A DNA stretch of 64,000 bases, from the NCBI RefSeq assembly GCF_900111805.1, contig NZ_FOJN01000008.1, forward strand, positions 62,001 to 126,000. The letters run 5' to 3'. The notes beneath the pieces are model-generated. The model ran no database searches, had not been told where the DNA came from, and saw only the letters and a program-made list of their open reading frames with translations. A program made the translations under genes and the position numbers. The stretch is from Rhodococcoides kroppenstedtii. GTDB taxonomy: Bacteria > Actinomycetota > Actinomycetes > Mycobacteriales > Mycobacteriaceae. Below are positions 58,201 through 64,000 of this stretch, piece by piece; the stretch's first letter is position 1, and each line of letters starts with the position of its first letter.

Positions 58201-61200
58201 ACATCCCGATGTCGGCCGCGCAGCGGCGACTGTGGTTGGCGCACAACCTCGATCCACGCTCGACCGAGTACCACTTCCCGCTCGTGATCCCGCTGGACGG
58301 GGCGGTGGACGCCCCGGCGTTGACCGGCGCCCTGGCCGACGTGACCCAGCGTCACGAGGCGCTCCGGACGGTGTTCGACGAGGTCGACGGACTGCCGGTG
58401 CAACGCATCCTCACCGACGTGCAGCCCGCTGTGCGCGTGGTCGAGGCCGCCGAGGGTGCGGAGGTAGCGGACGCGATCGCGGATGCGCTCCGCGCACCCT
58501 TCGATCTCCGTCGCGAGATCCCGTTGCGCGCCTGCGTCGTTCGCACCGAGGAGGCCACCGTCCTGGTGGTCGTCCTGCACCACATCACCACGGACGAGTG
58601 GTCCGACCGCCCGTTCCTGGCCGATCTGCTCGCGGCCTACACCGCCCGCCTGGCCGGTGAACCGTCGCCGCTGGTGCCGCTGCCGGTGCAGTACGCCGAC
58701 TACACCCTGTGGCACGCGGAGCTGCTGGGCGACGCCCGCGACGAGCGGTCCCTCGCCGCCCGCCAACTGCGCTTCTGGCGCGACACGCTGGCAGGCGCAC
58801 CCGATCTCGAGGTGCCCACCGATCGACCCCGTCCGCCCCGGCCGAGTCACGCCGGAGCGGTCGTGCAGGTCGACGTCGAGCCCGCCGTGGTCCGCGGCCT
58901 GCGCGGCGTGGCGCGATCGACCGAGGCGAGTGTCTTCATGGCGCTGCACGCCGCGGCGGCCGTGTTGATGCGGGCCGTGACGGGGTCGTCGGACGTGGTG
59001 CTCGGTGCGCCGGTGGCCGGCCGGGACGAGGAGGCGTTGACGGAGCTCGTCGGGTTCTTCGTCAACACCCTGGCGCTGCGAACCGAGGTCACCGGGTCGG
59101 CGTCGCTCGCCGACACCCTCCGCACCGTGCGGGATGCGGATCTGGCGGCGTTCGCTCACGCGGACGTGCCGTTCGACGAGGTGGTCGCCCACCTGGCGCC
59201 CGAGCGCAGTGCGGCACGACACCCGCTGTTCCAGGTCATGGTCAGTCATCACACCGGTCCGCTCGTCTCACTCGCCGGAGGCGACCAGGGGGCCGCAGCC
59301 GATCGGCTGCCCGAGACGCCGGCGAAGTTCGACGTGGTGTTCAACGCCACCGAGGACACCGCGGGCGAACGGCTCACGCTCCAGCTGGAATACGCCACCG
59401 ACCTGTACGACGCGGCGACGGCCCGCACGCTCGTGGATCGCTTCCTTCTCGTGCTGGCCGCGCTGGCGCGGACACCGGAGATGCGGGTCGACGATCTCGA
59501 CCTGTTCCTGCCGGGGGAGCGGCACCGGGTGGTGTCCGAATTCAACGACACCGCACGGGAGGTGCCGGAGGAGACCCTCTACGCGTCGTACCGCCGGTGG
59601 GTGTCGGCGACCCCCGACGCGGTGGCCGTGGCGGACGAGCACGAGACCGTCACCTACGCCGAGCTGCACGCGCGGGTCGTCGGTCTCGCGGCGCATCTAC
59701 GCGAGCGGGGCATCGGTGGCGAGGACATCGTCGGCATCGGCGTGCCGCGGTCGGTGGGCACCGTCGTCGCCATGCTCGCCGTTCTCGCCGTCGGTGCGGC
59801 GTACCTGCCGCTGGACGGCCGGCATCCCGTCGACCGTCTCGAGTTCATGCTGGACGATTCCGGGGCGGCGATGCTGCTCACCACCGAGAAGGCGTCCGGA
59901 TCGATGCCCGGTGGCGTTCCGCATCTCGCGATCGACGCTCTGCCGGAACGGGATTCGGTGGACGAACCGGACGGCCCGGCCGCGCTGGACTCGGCCGCGT
60001 ACGTCATCTACACCTCCGGGTCCACGGGGCGCCCGAAGGGCGTCGTCGTTCCGCACGAGGGCATCTCGTCGTTGGTGGCGACGGCCGAGGACCGGATGCG
60101 GCTGACGACGGGCTCGGTGGTGCTGCAGTTCGCGTCCATCGGGTTCGACGTGGCCGTCTTCGAACTGGCCATGGCTCTGTGCACGGGTTCTCGGCTGGTC
60201 GTGGTGCCCGACGACGCGCGGGTCGCGGGCCCGGAGCTGACGGAATTCTGTGCCCGCCATGCGGTGACGCACGCGATTCTGCCGCCGTCGCTGATGGCGG
60301 CCCTGCCGCCGGACTGCCTGCTGCCCGAGGACTGCACGGTGCTCGTGGGCACGGAAACCGTGCCGCCGGCGGTGATCTCGGCCTGGTCGGAGCGGCTGAA
60401 CCTGCTCGCGGCGTACGGACTCACCGAGGCCACCGTCAACAACACGCTGTGGCAGGCGCGGCCGGGCTGGACCGCCGCGGTGCCGATCGGCGTCCCGGAC
60501 CCCAACGAGCAGGCCTACGTGCTCGATGCACGGCTGCGCCCCGTGCCCATCGGGGTGGCAGGCGAGTTGTACATCGCCGGACGGGGACTCGCGCGCGGTT
60601 ACCTCGGACGGCCGGATCTCACGGCGCACGGGTTCGTCGCCGATCCGCACGGCGCCGGTCGGATGTACCGCACCGGGGACCGTGCCCGGTGGCGCACGGA
60701 CGGATCGCTCGACTTCCTCGGCCGCGCCGACGATCAGCTCAAGGTCCGCGGTTTCCGCATCGAGCCCGGTGAGGTGATGGCGGCTCTGGCGTCGGCGGAC
60801 GGCGTCGACCAGACGGCCGTGATCGCCGTGGGCGACGGCCCTGCCACCCGGTTGGTCGGCTACGTGACCGGGGCGGACGGGCTGCGCGGCGAGGACGTCC
60901 GCGCCCACGCGGCGACCGCGCTGCCGGACTACATGGTGCCCAGTGTGGTGATGGTGCTGCCGGGATCGCTGCCGTTGACCCCCAACGGCAAGCTCGACCG
61001 CGCGGCGCTCCCGGACCCCGATCTCGGGGGCCTGCTGGGCGGTCGACCGCCGCGGACGGAGACCGAGCGCGTGGTACTCGCGGCTGCCGCGGAGGTGCTG
61101 GGGCTCGCGGATCGTCCCGGCGGTGCGGAACTCGGCATCGACGACGATTTCTTCGACGTCGGTGGACATTCCATGGCCGCCATGGGATGGGTGTCCGCCC

Positions 61201-62480
61201 TTCGATCGCGGCTCGGGGTCGAGGTGACCGTGCGCGACGTGTTCGACGCACCCACCGCGGCGGCGTTGGCGGAACGACTGACAGGGCGGTCGGCGTCGAC
61301 GGCGCCGATGTTGACGCCACGGACGGATCGACCGGTCCGTGTGCCGCTCGCACCGATGCAGGAAGCCGTGCTGCCGCACGACGTCTCAGCGGCGCCCGCG
61401 CATCACGCCCTGCTGGTCGACCCCGGTGACCGGACCGGGGACGAGCTCGCCGCGGCGTTGGCAGCCGTCGCCGCCCGTCACGAGCCGCTGCGATCGGTGA
61501 TCGCGCCCGACGCGGCGTCGGTCGTGCCCGCGTATCCGGTGGCCCTGGAGCGGGTCGTCGTCTCCGGCGACCTCGGCAGACGAGCGTTCGAGATCGCGCA
61601 GGAACCACTCGACCTGACGGCGCGGCCCGGCCTGCGGGCGGTCCTGCTCGACGACGCGGACCGTCGCGCCCTGCTGCTGGTCATGCACTACGCCGCGGTG
61701 GACGAGTGGTCGGTGGTCCCGCTGCTCACGGAGATGTTCGCGGGGACCGGCGACGACCTGCCGCTGACGTACTCCGACGTCGCGCAGTGGGCGGTGGACC
61801 GTCGCGCCGCGGCGGACGGCGCCACGCGCTACTGGCGTGAGCATCTCGCGGACGCGCCATCGCCGACCCTGCCGATCACGTTCGGCGACAACGGAACCGA
61901 CGCGGTCCTCGTCGACGTCGACGCCGAGTTGCGGGCGTCGCTCGACCGGGTCGCCGCGGCCGCCGGAACGGGACTGGCCTCGGTGATGCACGCGGCGTTC
62001 GCGCTCGCGGTGGCCGACGCGGGCGGCGGCGAGGACGTCACCGTGGCAACGCTGGTGGCCGGCCGCGACGACGCCCGCACGCATCCGATGGTGGGCGGGT
62101 TCGCGGACCGGGTCCCCCTGCGGGTGAACGCCATCGGCGATCTGGCCGAGGTCACCCGAGCGGTGCGCGACGCGACCATCGACGCGCTCGATCGACCGGG
62201 CCCGTCGTACCGGGACATCGTGGACGCGGCCGGCCGACCGGACCTCCTGCGGCCGCCGCTCGCGATGGTGCACCACCGCGTCGCCGATCTCGGCGGCGTG
62301 TCGGTACTCCCGATTCCGGTGGGCCGACCCGATGCGGACCTCACGCTGAGCGTGCACGAACCACCCACGGGCTCAGCCTTGTTCGTCCAGTTGGTCGTTC
62401 CGGGCGGAACGGACAGCAAGGCGATCGGTCGGTTCGTGGACCTGCTCACGGCCCGGCTCGAGGAGGCTCGCACGCCCTAG
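46281..62480 (+). CDS. tetramodular NRPS, hydroxamate siderophore synthetase
   Basis: The 5,399-residue NRPS reads C-A-T-E / C-A-T-E / C-A-T / C-A-T / C. Landmarks: C1 HHGIVDG (139), T1 Ser986 (GGDS), E1 HHLVVDG (1144); C2 HHLVADG (1588), T2 Ser2419, E2 HHLAVDG (2601); C3 QFLVWDG (3071), T3 Ser3919 (GGHS); C4 HHITTDE (4100), T4 Ser4964; terminal C5 HYAAVDE (5136). There is no thioesterase or reductase. Pocket codes read from motifs are A1 DINYWGGIGK (the N5-formyl-hydroxyornithine code of coelichelin, as I recall), A2 DVSHTSLVDK (serine-like), A3 DMENLGLINK (N5-hydroxyornithine) and A4 DVFILGAVNK (unassigned, probably acyl-hydroxyornithine). The domain order is that of erythrochelin-type lines, where release is thought to form a diketopiperazine. 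Epimerases predict D residues at 1 and 2. C3 and C5 lack the catalytic second His. Confidence 0.94.
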   Translation: MFRVVDTDTLPLTAAQSEVWTAQHILGDRRDFVITLLVEVTGTVDLARVRDAVRTTLTDAEALHVRMDFSGEHPVQRPDVRNWDVDVVDLSGDDDPVAAAHSWIADDVASADVTGAGPLFRTALLVLADDHLFWHQRYHHGIVDGFGMSLIFNEVRARYVDPTRRTTDDAWALGPLVEADRDYRSSPAFAVDKAFWTTQLIGAAEPPVLLPDVPDVGRAVTERVEVSTDDAARLHALAARENVRRTRVIPALWLAYLAVATGSYDLTVSLPATGRVGRRQRSTPSMASTILPLRLRLSPSMTLVDVARAFERATIGTVRHGRFRGEDVVRAVREIEPHRRVVGPGLNVLMLPHGVDLGGVPARMHSMDTGPVRDLDVTVTGGLDGEPVMFDLRCRPGAVPAMRGHRDRFRVVLEQLLADPTRPLSSLTLLSEDERRRLLVEFVDTAEPVTRETVPAMFAHRVASAPDDVAIESGERSLTYSELADRVYQVAHHLLADGLAPEEIVAVSMPRSIEMVIALLAVTAAGGAFVPVDPEWPADRRARVLADCRARMVLGGPEHPVALDDWAYGDRPTTAPDVTIDGARAAYVIFTSGSTGTPKGAVIRHEAICSRIAWQRDRILGFGPGDASLFKAPLAFDISINEILLPLLTGGRLVVAEPGGERDGLYLLDVIRRRRVTFVYLVSSMLDALLALDDPDRPALAGLKHVWCGGEVLTPELFARFRSRLSTTLYHGYGPAEATIGVSHVVYTGDAPRIATSIGRPNPNTRLYVLDSSLSPTPIGVTGELYAAGFLLGRGYVGAPGITASRFVADPFAGPDEPGARLYRTGDLARWTEDGTLDFLGRADNQVKIRGMRLELEEVEAALSGTPGVRRVVVDVRRSPAGSAFLAAYVVPDAGSVLDASTVLDHAATVLPEYMVPSTVTVLDALPLTVNGKVDRRALPDPEQTVAGAVAPRTERERELCAVVAEALGLPEVGVTDDFFALGGDSIVALAVVAKARARGIAIGPRDVFSLRTPEAIAAATPDAVTAVADEPTGAVPLTPVVARALRHGAIRPRFHQTACVPLPSGTDPGRLRDAVQAVVDRHPALWASWHDGALLVPETAPRIDVVHDPAASVDGTVARLDHRRSGGAVAVALTDDTAILAVHHLVVDGVSWRILLGDLATALSGGDVPPASTSFRRWAQALSDYAAAGDIEAELPYWHGVARTPLGSLPTDADPGLAGDLQRRTVVTPEPVTEAVLQDVPAAYGTGPTEVVLAALALALGAWSAFDCDRTVVEVEGHGREEDAVGTAGIDLTRTVGWFTTVRPVPLPTDRPGDPAETLLAVRDELRRAPASTLGHGVLQELRSDPVLTSAPAPRILVNYLGRLGGAGTLTFHGADDPTTPAAHALILDVLATDGPSGPRLETTLRWSPAVLTDDDAASFVDRWTDALARLAAVGPDVRHTPTDFPLVELTDDDVAGLPGDVEDVLPTTAVQDGIHFHSAFADDDPYVVQQVIDLGGTVDADLLRAAVQRVVDRHAALRTSFRPVSSGRIVAVVHTAVAVPFDVQSRSVEDVLADHRRQGLALDHAPLLRYTLVPTETGAALVQSIHHLVADGWSIPVMLREMLESYGDPAPLPAPASPREWLRHLATRDRATSLQRWRDALDGVRDDVPVPSHGASGTGTGSHRVEVDAETTAAVQRTARDAGVTVSALLHAAWGVVLGRLTGRRDVTVGSTVSGRTAPVPGLDAMVGLFIDTVPTRVRLDTVDTVDAVVTVGDVARRWQRDQADLLDHHHVGLPELRRIAGVASLFETLVVVENYPIGDLVAAASSASSSSGGRLEITGVRVDENPAYPLTLIVIPGNRLTVDLKFHRSAVAEETVAAMVEMLVAVATAPAHTPVTTAGVTPAPAALGSAGQPGGATVVDLLDRQAAATPAATALVHGGTSLTYADLQVRTDRVAAALADRGAGPGTLVAVALPRSIDLVVALVAVLKSGAAYLPLDPGYPADRLRYMIDDAQPAVVLDGPLPEQDPRPLVRPSAADPAYVLYTSGSTGRPKGVVVTHGSVVPRLEWMREHSPLGPGEVVLQKTPSSFDVSVSEFFGPLISGAALVLADPDGHRDTAHLVATIRAQHVTWVHFVPSMLDAFLTDPEVSSCTSLRVITCSGEALPAASARRVARLLPQVRLDNLYGPTEAAVDVTAAQGVQGTGADSVPLGHPMAGVETRVLDGWLGQVGPGMPGELYLSGPQLAQGYLRRPALTATRFVAAPHGQRRYRTGDVVRWSERAGLEYLGRADDQVKVRGFRIELAEIDAVLREHPAVDRAATVVRTNRGSAQVVSFVVGPTDDASVSAFVRERLPEHMIPSSITVVDDLPTGPSGKLDRGALLARVRDAVPTTAPDAASLPAEEPSPDEVTAALQSHIGTVLGETVGPDDDFFARGGDSILAIRVVNLARAAGLELSPRQIFDLRTPRALAAAIGDGPTEAPAPAVESAVGSVRSLPVVHRLSEWSGTTDRFCQAALLVVPPTAETTVTAVIDALVQHHDSLRLRRVRHAPGVWTTEVRAEGVPSFHRVDARGLDDGALREAVGRESDRATDALDPDGGAVLSVVWFDRGDDPGRLLLVAHHLAVDGVSWSILVDDLAVAWVAVESGDASVLSSVRTSLREFSRRVDEDAHSPQRLAELPYWQAVTAPGAALVPPDMTADATDATVAHGDTLRVRVPVDLTSAALGPVADLVRGDATDVIVAALRVAVSRWGADRDVLIDLERHGRHDALGDLSRTTGWFTSIAPVRTTHHDGVVATLADVKDRLRAAPDGGLGYGMLRYGNARTAGVLAGGERSQILVNHLGRVPAPGTGPFEPAPESDALRTEPDSDMGGPYRLIVNTAVEPGAGGAELVASLAWSASHLSRRDVDTIVDGWMGALRDLATAAASSAPVLTRSDAPLIDLTDDDLSAVADVLPSGVETVWPLTPLQEGLYFEALTAPGQDVYTAQFVLDFDHRVDLDRLRRAADGLVRRHPTLRTAFVSLPSGAPAQVVAVPDAVVVPITVVEAASDGEVNAALADDRRTPFDLTTPTLWRLLLVRRPDGTDALAVNRQFLVWDGWSNGLVVAELLARYADPASVPTTPDTAFARYLGWLADRDVDGARAAWARAMAGLDEPTLLARPGTAAGPDLPARRRVEFDRHETSTLRDALRTHGVTLNAVVTAAVALALSRSTGRDDVTFGITVAGRPTDVPGLDTAPGMFLTTVPARVTLDPAQTLIGLARTVQDQRWALADHDHLGLAEIGAATGHRTLFDTLCVVQNFTDGDEATSLGGQGVRGGDSIDHTTYPITVVVTPGSAMAVTVEYRPEMVDDARALRVADDVVAVLRAAAREAERPVVGLLADPTSPVRVAETVPDVTVTEMLLETAQRRPDAVALVSGEVSLTYRELAARIETLARVLRDRGVGPEQVVALAIPRSVDTVVALFAVLRTGAAYLPLELDHPDARLNAVMDDADPQCLIVGPSVASRFAGRSAVLVLDWAADPLASAAQTVSSGRSVDSTGFAPGRPGRLDHPAYVIYTSGSTGRPKGVVTPYRGLTNMQLNHRREIFDPVTRAAGGRTLRIAHTVSFAFDMSWEELLWLVEGHEVHVADETLRRDADALVAYGDRHGIDVVNVTPTYASILLERGLLDGYRPALVLLGGEAVGDDVWSALRAADGVLGYNLYGPTEYTINTLGGGTEDSATPTVGLPIRATDAVILDGWLRPVPDGVAGELYVAGAGLARGYANRAALTADRFVAGPNGTRRYRTGDLVRRRTDGSGLLDYLGRTDDQVKIRGHRVEIGEVASAVAAVPGVRRSAVVVGTGPGGLARLIAYVDAPRAVDVRDACARTLPDYLVPTVVRTDEFPMTVNGKLDVAALPAPEEDEAPITLPRTETERVLVDIVSDVLGVPIGVTDDFFARGGHSLLATRVIGRARTALGCELAVRDLFDAPTVARLAAVAENRFGSARPALAPRERPEHIPMSAAQRRLWLAHNLDPRSTEYHFPLVIPLDGAVDAPALTGALADVTQRHEALRTVFDEVDGLPVQRILTDVQPAVRVVEAAEGAEVADAIADALRAPFDLRREIPLRACVVRTEEATVLVVVLHHITTDEWSDRPFLADLLAAYTARLAGEPSPLVPLPVQYADYTLWHAELLGDARDERSLAARQLRFWRDTLAGAPDLEVPTDRPRPPRPSHAGAVVQVDVEPAVVRGLRGVARSTEASVFMALHAAAAVLMRAVTGSSDVVLGAPVAGRDEEALTELVGFFVNTLALRTEVTGSASLADTLRTVRDADLAAFAHADVPFDEVVAHLAPERSAARHPLFQVMVSHHTGPLVSLAGGDQGAAADRLPETPAKFDVVFNATEDTAGERLTLQLEYATDLYDAATARTLVDRFLLVLAALARTPEMRVDDLDLFLPGERHRVVSEFNDTAREVPEETLYASYRRWVSATPDAVAVADEHETVTYAELHARVVGLAAHLRERGIGGEDIVGIGVPRSVGTVVAMLAVLAVGAAYLPLDGRHPVDRLEFMLDDSGAAMLLTTEKASGSMPGGVPHLAIDALPERDSVDEPDGPAALDSAAYVIYTSGSTGRPKGVVVPHEGISSLVATAEDRMRLTTGSVVLQFASIGFDVAVFELAMALCTGSRLVVVPDDARVAGPELTEFCARHAVTHAILPPSLMAALPPDCLLPEDCTVLVGTETVPPAVISAWSERLNLLAAYGLTEATVNNTLWQARPGWTAAVPIGVPDPNEQAYVLDARLRPVPIGVAGELYIAGRGLARGYLGRPDLTAHGFVADPHGAGRMYRTGDRARWRTDGSLDFLGRADDQLKVRGFRIEPGEVMAALASADGVDQTAVIAVGDGPATRLVGYVTGADGLRGEDVRAHAATALPDYMVPSVVMVLPGSLPLTPNGKLDRAALPDPDLGGLLGGRPPRTETERVVLAAAAEVLGLADRPGGAELGIDDDFFDVGGHSMAAMGWVSALRSRLGVEVTVRDVFDAPTAAALAERLTGRSASTAPMLTPRTDRPVRVPLAPMQEAVLPHDVSAAPAHHALLVDPGDRTGDELAAALAAVAARHEPLRSVIAPDAASVVPAYPVALERVVVSGDLGRRAFEIAQEPLDLTARPGLRAVLLDDADRRALLLVMHYAAVDEWSVVPLLTEMFAGTGDDLPLTYSDVAQWAVDRRAAADGATRYWREHLADAPSPTLPITFGDNGTDAVLVDVDAELRASLDRVAAAAGTGLASVMHAAFALAVADAGGGEDVTVATLVAGRDDARTHPMVGGFADRVPLRVNAIGDLAEVTRAVRDATIDALDRPGPSYRDIVDAAGRPDLLRPPLAMVHHRVADLGGVSVLPIPVGRPDADLTLSVHEPPTGSALFVQLVVPGGTDSKAIGRFVDLLTARLEEARTP

Positions 62481-62489
62481 TGGGAAAGG

Positions 62490-62508
62490 CAAGGCTACGC
62501 TAAGCTCG
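62490..62508 (+). promoter_or_regulatory. IdeR/DtxR-like iron box before the ornithine monooxygenase
   Basis: CAAGGCTACGCTAAGCTCG matches 12 of 19 positions of the IdeR consensus, including the central GCTAA half. It sits between the NRPS stop (62480) and the monooxygenase ATG (62541), so the downstream genes may have their own iron-regulated promoter. Confidence 0.6.
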
Positions 62509-62540
62509 CCGGGTGCAATCGCAGCCGAAGGGGTGGACAC

Positions 62541-63881
62541 ATGACGGGTGACGACACGCTGGACGTGGTCGGTATCGGCTTCGGCCCGGCCAACCTCGCG
62601 TTGGCCATCGCGATCGAGGAACACAACCGGTCCTGCGCCCCCGGCGAGCAGGTGCGCGCGGTCTTCGTCGAGCGGCAGGATGCCTTCGGGTGGCATCCCG
62701 GCATGCTGCTCGAGGGCGCGACCATGCAGATCGCCTTCCCGAAGGACCTCGCGACGTTCCGCAACCCGAGCAGCGAGTACACCTTCTTCCAGTACCTGTT
62801 CGCGCGCGGCCGGTTGGTCGACTTCGTCAACCACCAGACGTTCTTCCCCACCCGGCTCGAGTTCCACGACTACCTGTCGTGGGCGGCAGACCGCGTGGAC
62901 GCCGACGTGCGTTACGGCACGTCCGTCACCGCAGTGCGGCGCGTCGGCGACGAGCTCGTCGTGCAGTGCGACGACGGCCGGGTCCTCCATACCCGCAACG
63001 TCGCGGTCGGGGCCGGCCTGCAGCAGCGGGTGCCCGAGTGGGCGACTCTCTCGGCGCGGTGCTTCCACAATCACGACTTCCTCGGCCGGATGGCCGAGCT
63101 GCCCCGCCCCACGCACGGACGCTTCGCGGTGCTCGGCGCCGGGCAGTCCGCGGCCGAGGTGGTGCAGTACCTCCACGCGCACCACCCGCACGCGGAGGTG
63201 CACAGCATCTTCGCGCGGTACGGCTACAGCCCGGCGGACGACAGCCCCTACGCCAACCGCATCTTCGATCCCGAGGCGGTCGACGAGTTGCACCGCGCCC
63301 CGGCCGACGAGCGCGCCCGGCTGCTGGCGCTGCATCGCAGCACCAACTACTCGGTGGTGGATCTCGACCTCATCGAGGAGCTCTACCGCACCGAGTACGC
63401 CGAACGGGTGAGCGGGCACCGCAGGCTGTTCATGCGCCGCGCGTCCACGATCGACGCCGCCGTCGAGACCGCCGACGGCATCGAGGTCACCGTGCGGGAC
63501 GGCATCGACGGCATCGCCGACACCCTCGTCTGCGACGCCCTGGTGCTCGCCACCGGATTCCGACCGTCGCCGCTGCGTCCCCTGCTCGGCGACCTGGCTC
63601 CCGACGACGACGCGCCGCGCGTCGTCACGCGGGACTACCGGCTGGTCGCAGATGAGGACGGTGACGACGACGGTCGTACCGCCGTCTACCTCCAGGGCGG
63701 CACGGAATCGACGCACGGGATCACGTCGTCCCTGCTCTCCAACGTCGCGGTGCGGTCCGGTGAAATTCTCCACTCCGTCCTCGTGCGACGTGGCGGGTCG
63801 GCGACGCTTGCTAGGGTCGACCGGACCGCAGACCGTCGGGATCGCCCGGCGCCGACTTTTGCAGTGAGCGAGGCAAGATGA
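62541..63881 (+). CDS. L-ornithine N5-monooxygenase (siderophore biosynthesis)
   Basis: The 446-residue flavin-dependent N-hydroxylating monooxygenase has the FAD motif [12 protein letters not shown] (11-22), [21 protein letters not shown] (substrate and flavin contacts), NADPH motif [15 protein letters not shown] (196-210) and ATGFRP (about 337-342). It hydroxylates the side-chain amino group of ornithine (less likely lysine) to make N5-hydroxyornithine, which fits NRPS pockets A1, A3 and probably A4. ATG 62541 follows GAAGGGG. It overlaps mbtH by 4 bp (ATGA). An acyl- or formyltransferase for the hydroxylamine is not in the window. Confidence 0.94.
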   Translation: MTGDDTLDVVGIGFGPANLALAIAIEEHNRSCAPGEQVRAVFVERQDAFGWHPGMLLEGATMQIAFPKDLATFRNPSSEYTFFQYLFARGRLVDFVNHQTFFPTRLEFHDYLSWAADRVDADVRYGTSVTAVRRVGDELVVQCDDGRVLHTRNVAVGAGLQQRVPEWATLSARCFHNHDFLGRMAELPRPTHGRFAVLGAGQSAAEVVQYLHAHHPHAEVHSIFARYGYSPADDSPYANRIFDPEAVDELHRAPADERARLLALHRSTNYSVVDLDLIEELYRTEYAERVSGHRRLFMRRASTIDAAVETADGIEVTVRDGIDGIADTLVCDALVLATGFRPSPLRPLLGDLAPDDDAPRVVTRDYRLVADEDGDDDGRTAVYLQGGTESTHGITSSLLSNVAVRSGEILHSVLVRRGGSATLARVDRTADRRDRPAPTFAVSEAR

Positions 63882-64000
63882 GCACCAACCCGTTCGACGA
63901 CGAAGACGGACGCTTCTACGTTCTGGTCAACGACGAGGATCAGCATTCCCTGTGGCCGACGTTCGCCGAGGTTCCGCAGGGCTGGCGCGTGGTGTTCGGC
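63878..64000 (+). CDS. MbtH-like protein, 3' end outside window
   Basis: Forty-one codons are present. The visible part has the MbtH signature [16 protein letters not shown] followed by QGWRVVFG. MbtH proteins bind NRPS adenylation domains and are needed for their folding or activity. The ATG overlaps the monooxygenase stop (ATGA), so it belongs to the siderophore operon. Confidence 0.95.
   Translation, partial: MSTNPFDDEDGRFYVLVNDEDQHSLWPTFAEVPQGWRVVFG

Overview
This window is chromosomal DNA from a high-GC, mycolic-acid-containing actinobacterium. Rhodococcus is the most likely genus and a related Nocardiaceae is possible. The gene order follows the Mycobacterium tuberculosis stretch Rv0337c to about Rv0353: an AspC/AlaA-type aminotransferase, the Rv0338c-type Fe-S reductase, an IniR-position LuxR regulator, iniB-iniA-iniC, and dnaK-grpE-dnaJ-hspR. 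A tetramodular hydroxamate siderophore synthetase of the erythrochelin/rhequichelin/foroxymithine layout follows. I see no rRNA, tRNA, insertion sequence, phage or CRISPR array, and no segment with clearly foreign composition.

Layout. (1) 1-8.5 kb: 3' end of a GH2 mannosidase-like gene; a leftward three-gene cassette of free-standing acyl carrier protein, acyl-CoA dehydrogenase-like flavoprotein and amino acid:carrier-protein ligase; a YibE/F membrane protein; adenosine deaminase; aminotransferase. (2) 8.5-12.3 kb: a leftward five-gene envelope/stress operon of coiled-coil and small membrane proteins, divergent from a YedK/HMCES-type DNA-protein crosslinking gene, then an SRPBCC protein. (3) 12.6-20.4 kb: the large membrane Fe-S reductase with a repetitive tail, secreted and membrane small proteins, two overlapping secreted S1 proteases, and a 27-codon hydrophobic peptide gene. 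(4) 20.5-34.2 kb: a leftward operon of one complete and two truncated Hsp70/actin-fold membrane proteins around a LuxR-type regulator, divergent from a very long repetitive iniB and the dynamin-like GTPase genes iniA and iniC. (5) 34.2-45.2 kb: membrane protein, secretory lipase, coiled-coil protein, HhH-GPD protein, the HspR-controlled chaperone operon, an FNR-type reductase, otsA and a 56-residue acidic protein. (6) 45.4-64 kb: alpha/beta hydrolase, a 5,399-residue NRPS, ornithine N5-monooxygenase and the start of mbtH, with IdeR/DtxR-like iron boxes before the NRPS and the monooxygenase.

How the genes work together. The NRPS reads as C-A-T-E, C-A-T-E, C-A-T, C-A-T, C. Its adenylation pocket codes read from the sequence suggest (formyl)hydroxyornithine, a serine-like residue, hydroxyornithine and a fourth hydroxyornithine-like residue. 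The monooxygenase would supply N5-hydroxyornithine and MbtH would support adenylation. The dnaK operon carries a GGAAC/GTT stress-sigma promoter and two HAIR operators for the HspR it encodes. The ini locus couples membrane-remodelling GTPases to an Hsp70-like/LuxR module.

Most unusual items: the ACP/dehydrogenase/ligase cassette (oxidation of a carrier-bound amino acid, chemistry unknown); the half-ATPase Hsp70 paralogues beside iniBAC; the small peptide gene downstream of the protease pair; a 74-bp palindromic repeat present three times; and two NRPS condensation domains without the catalytic histidine.
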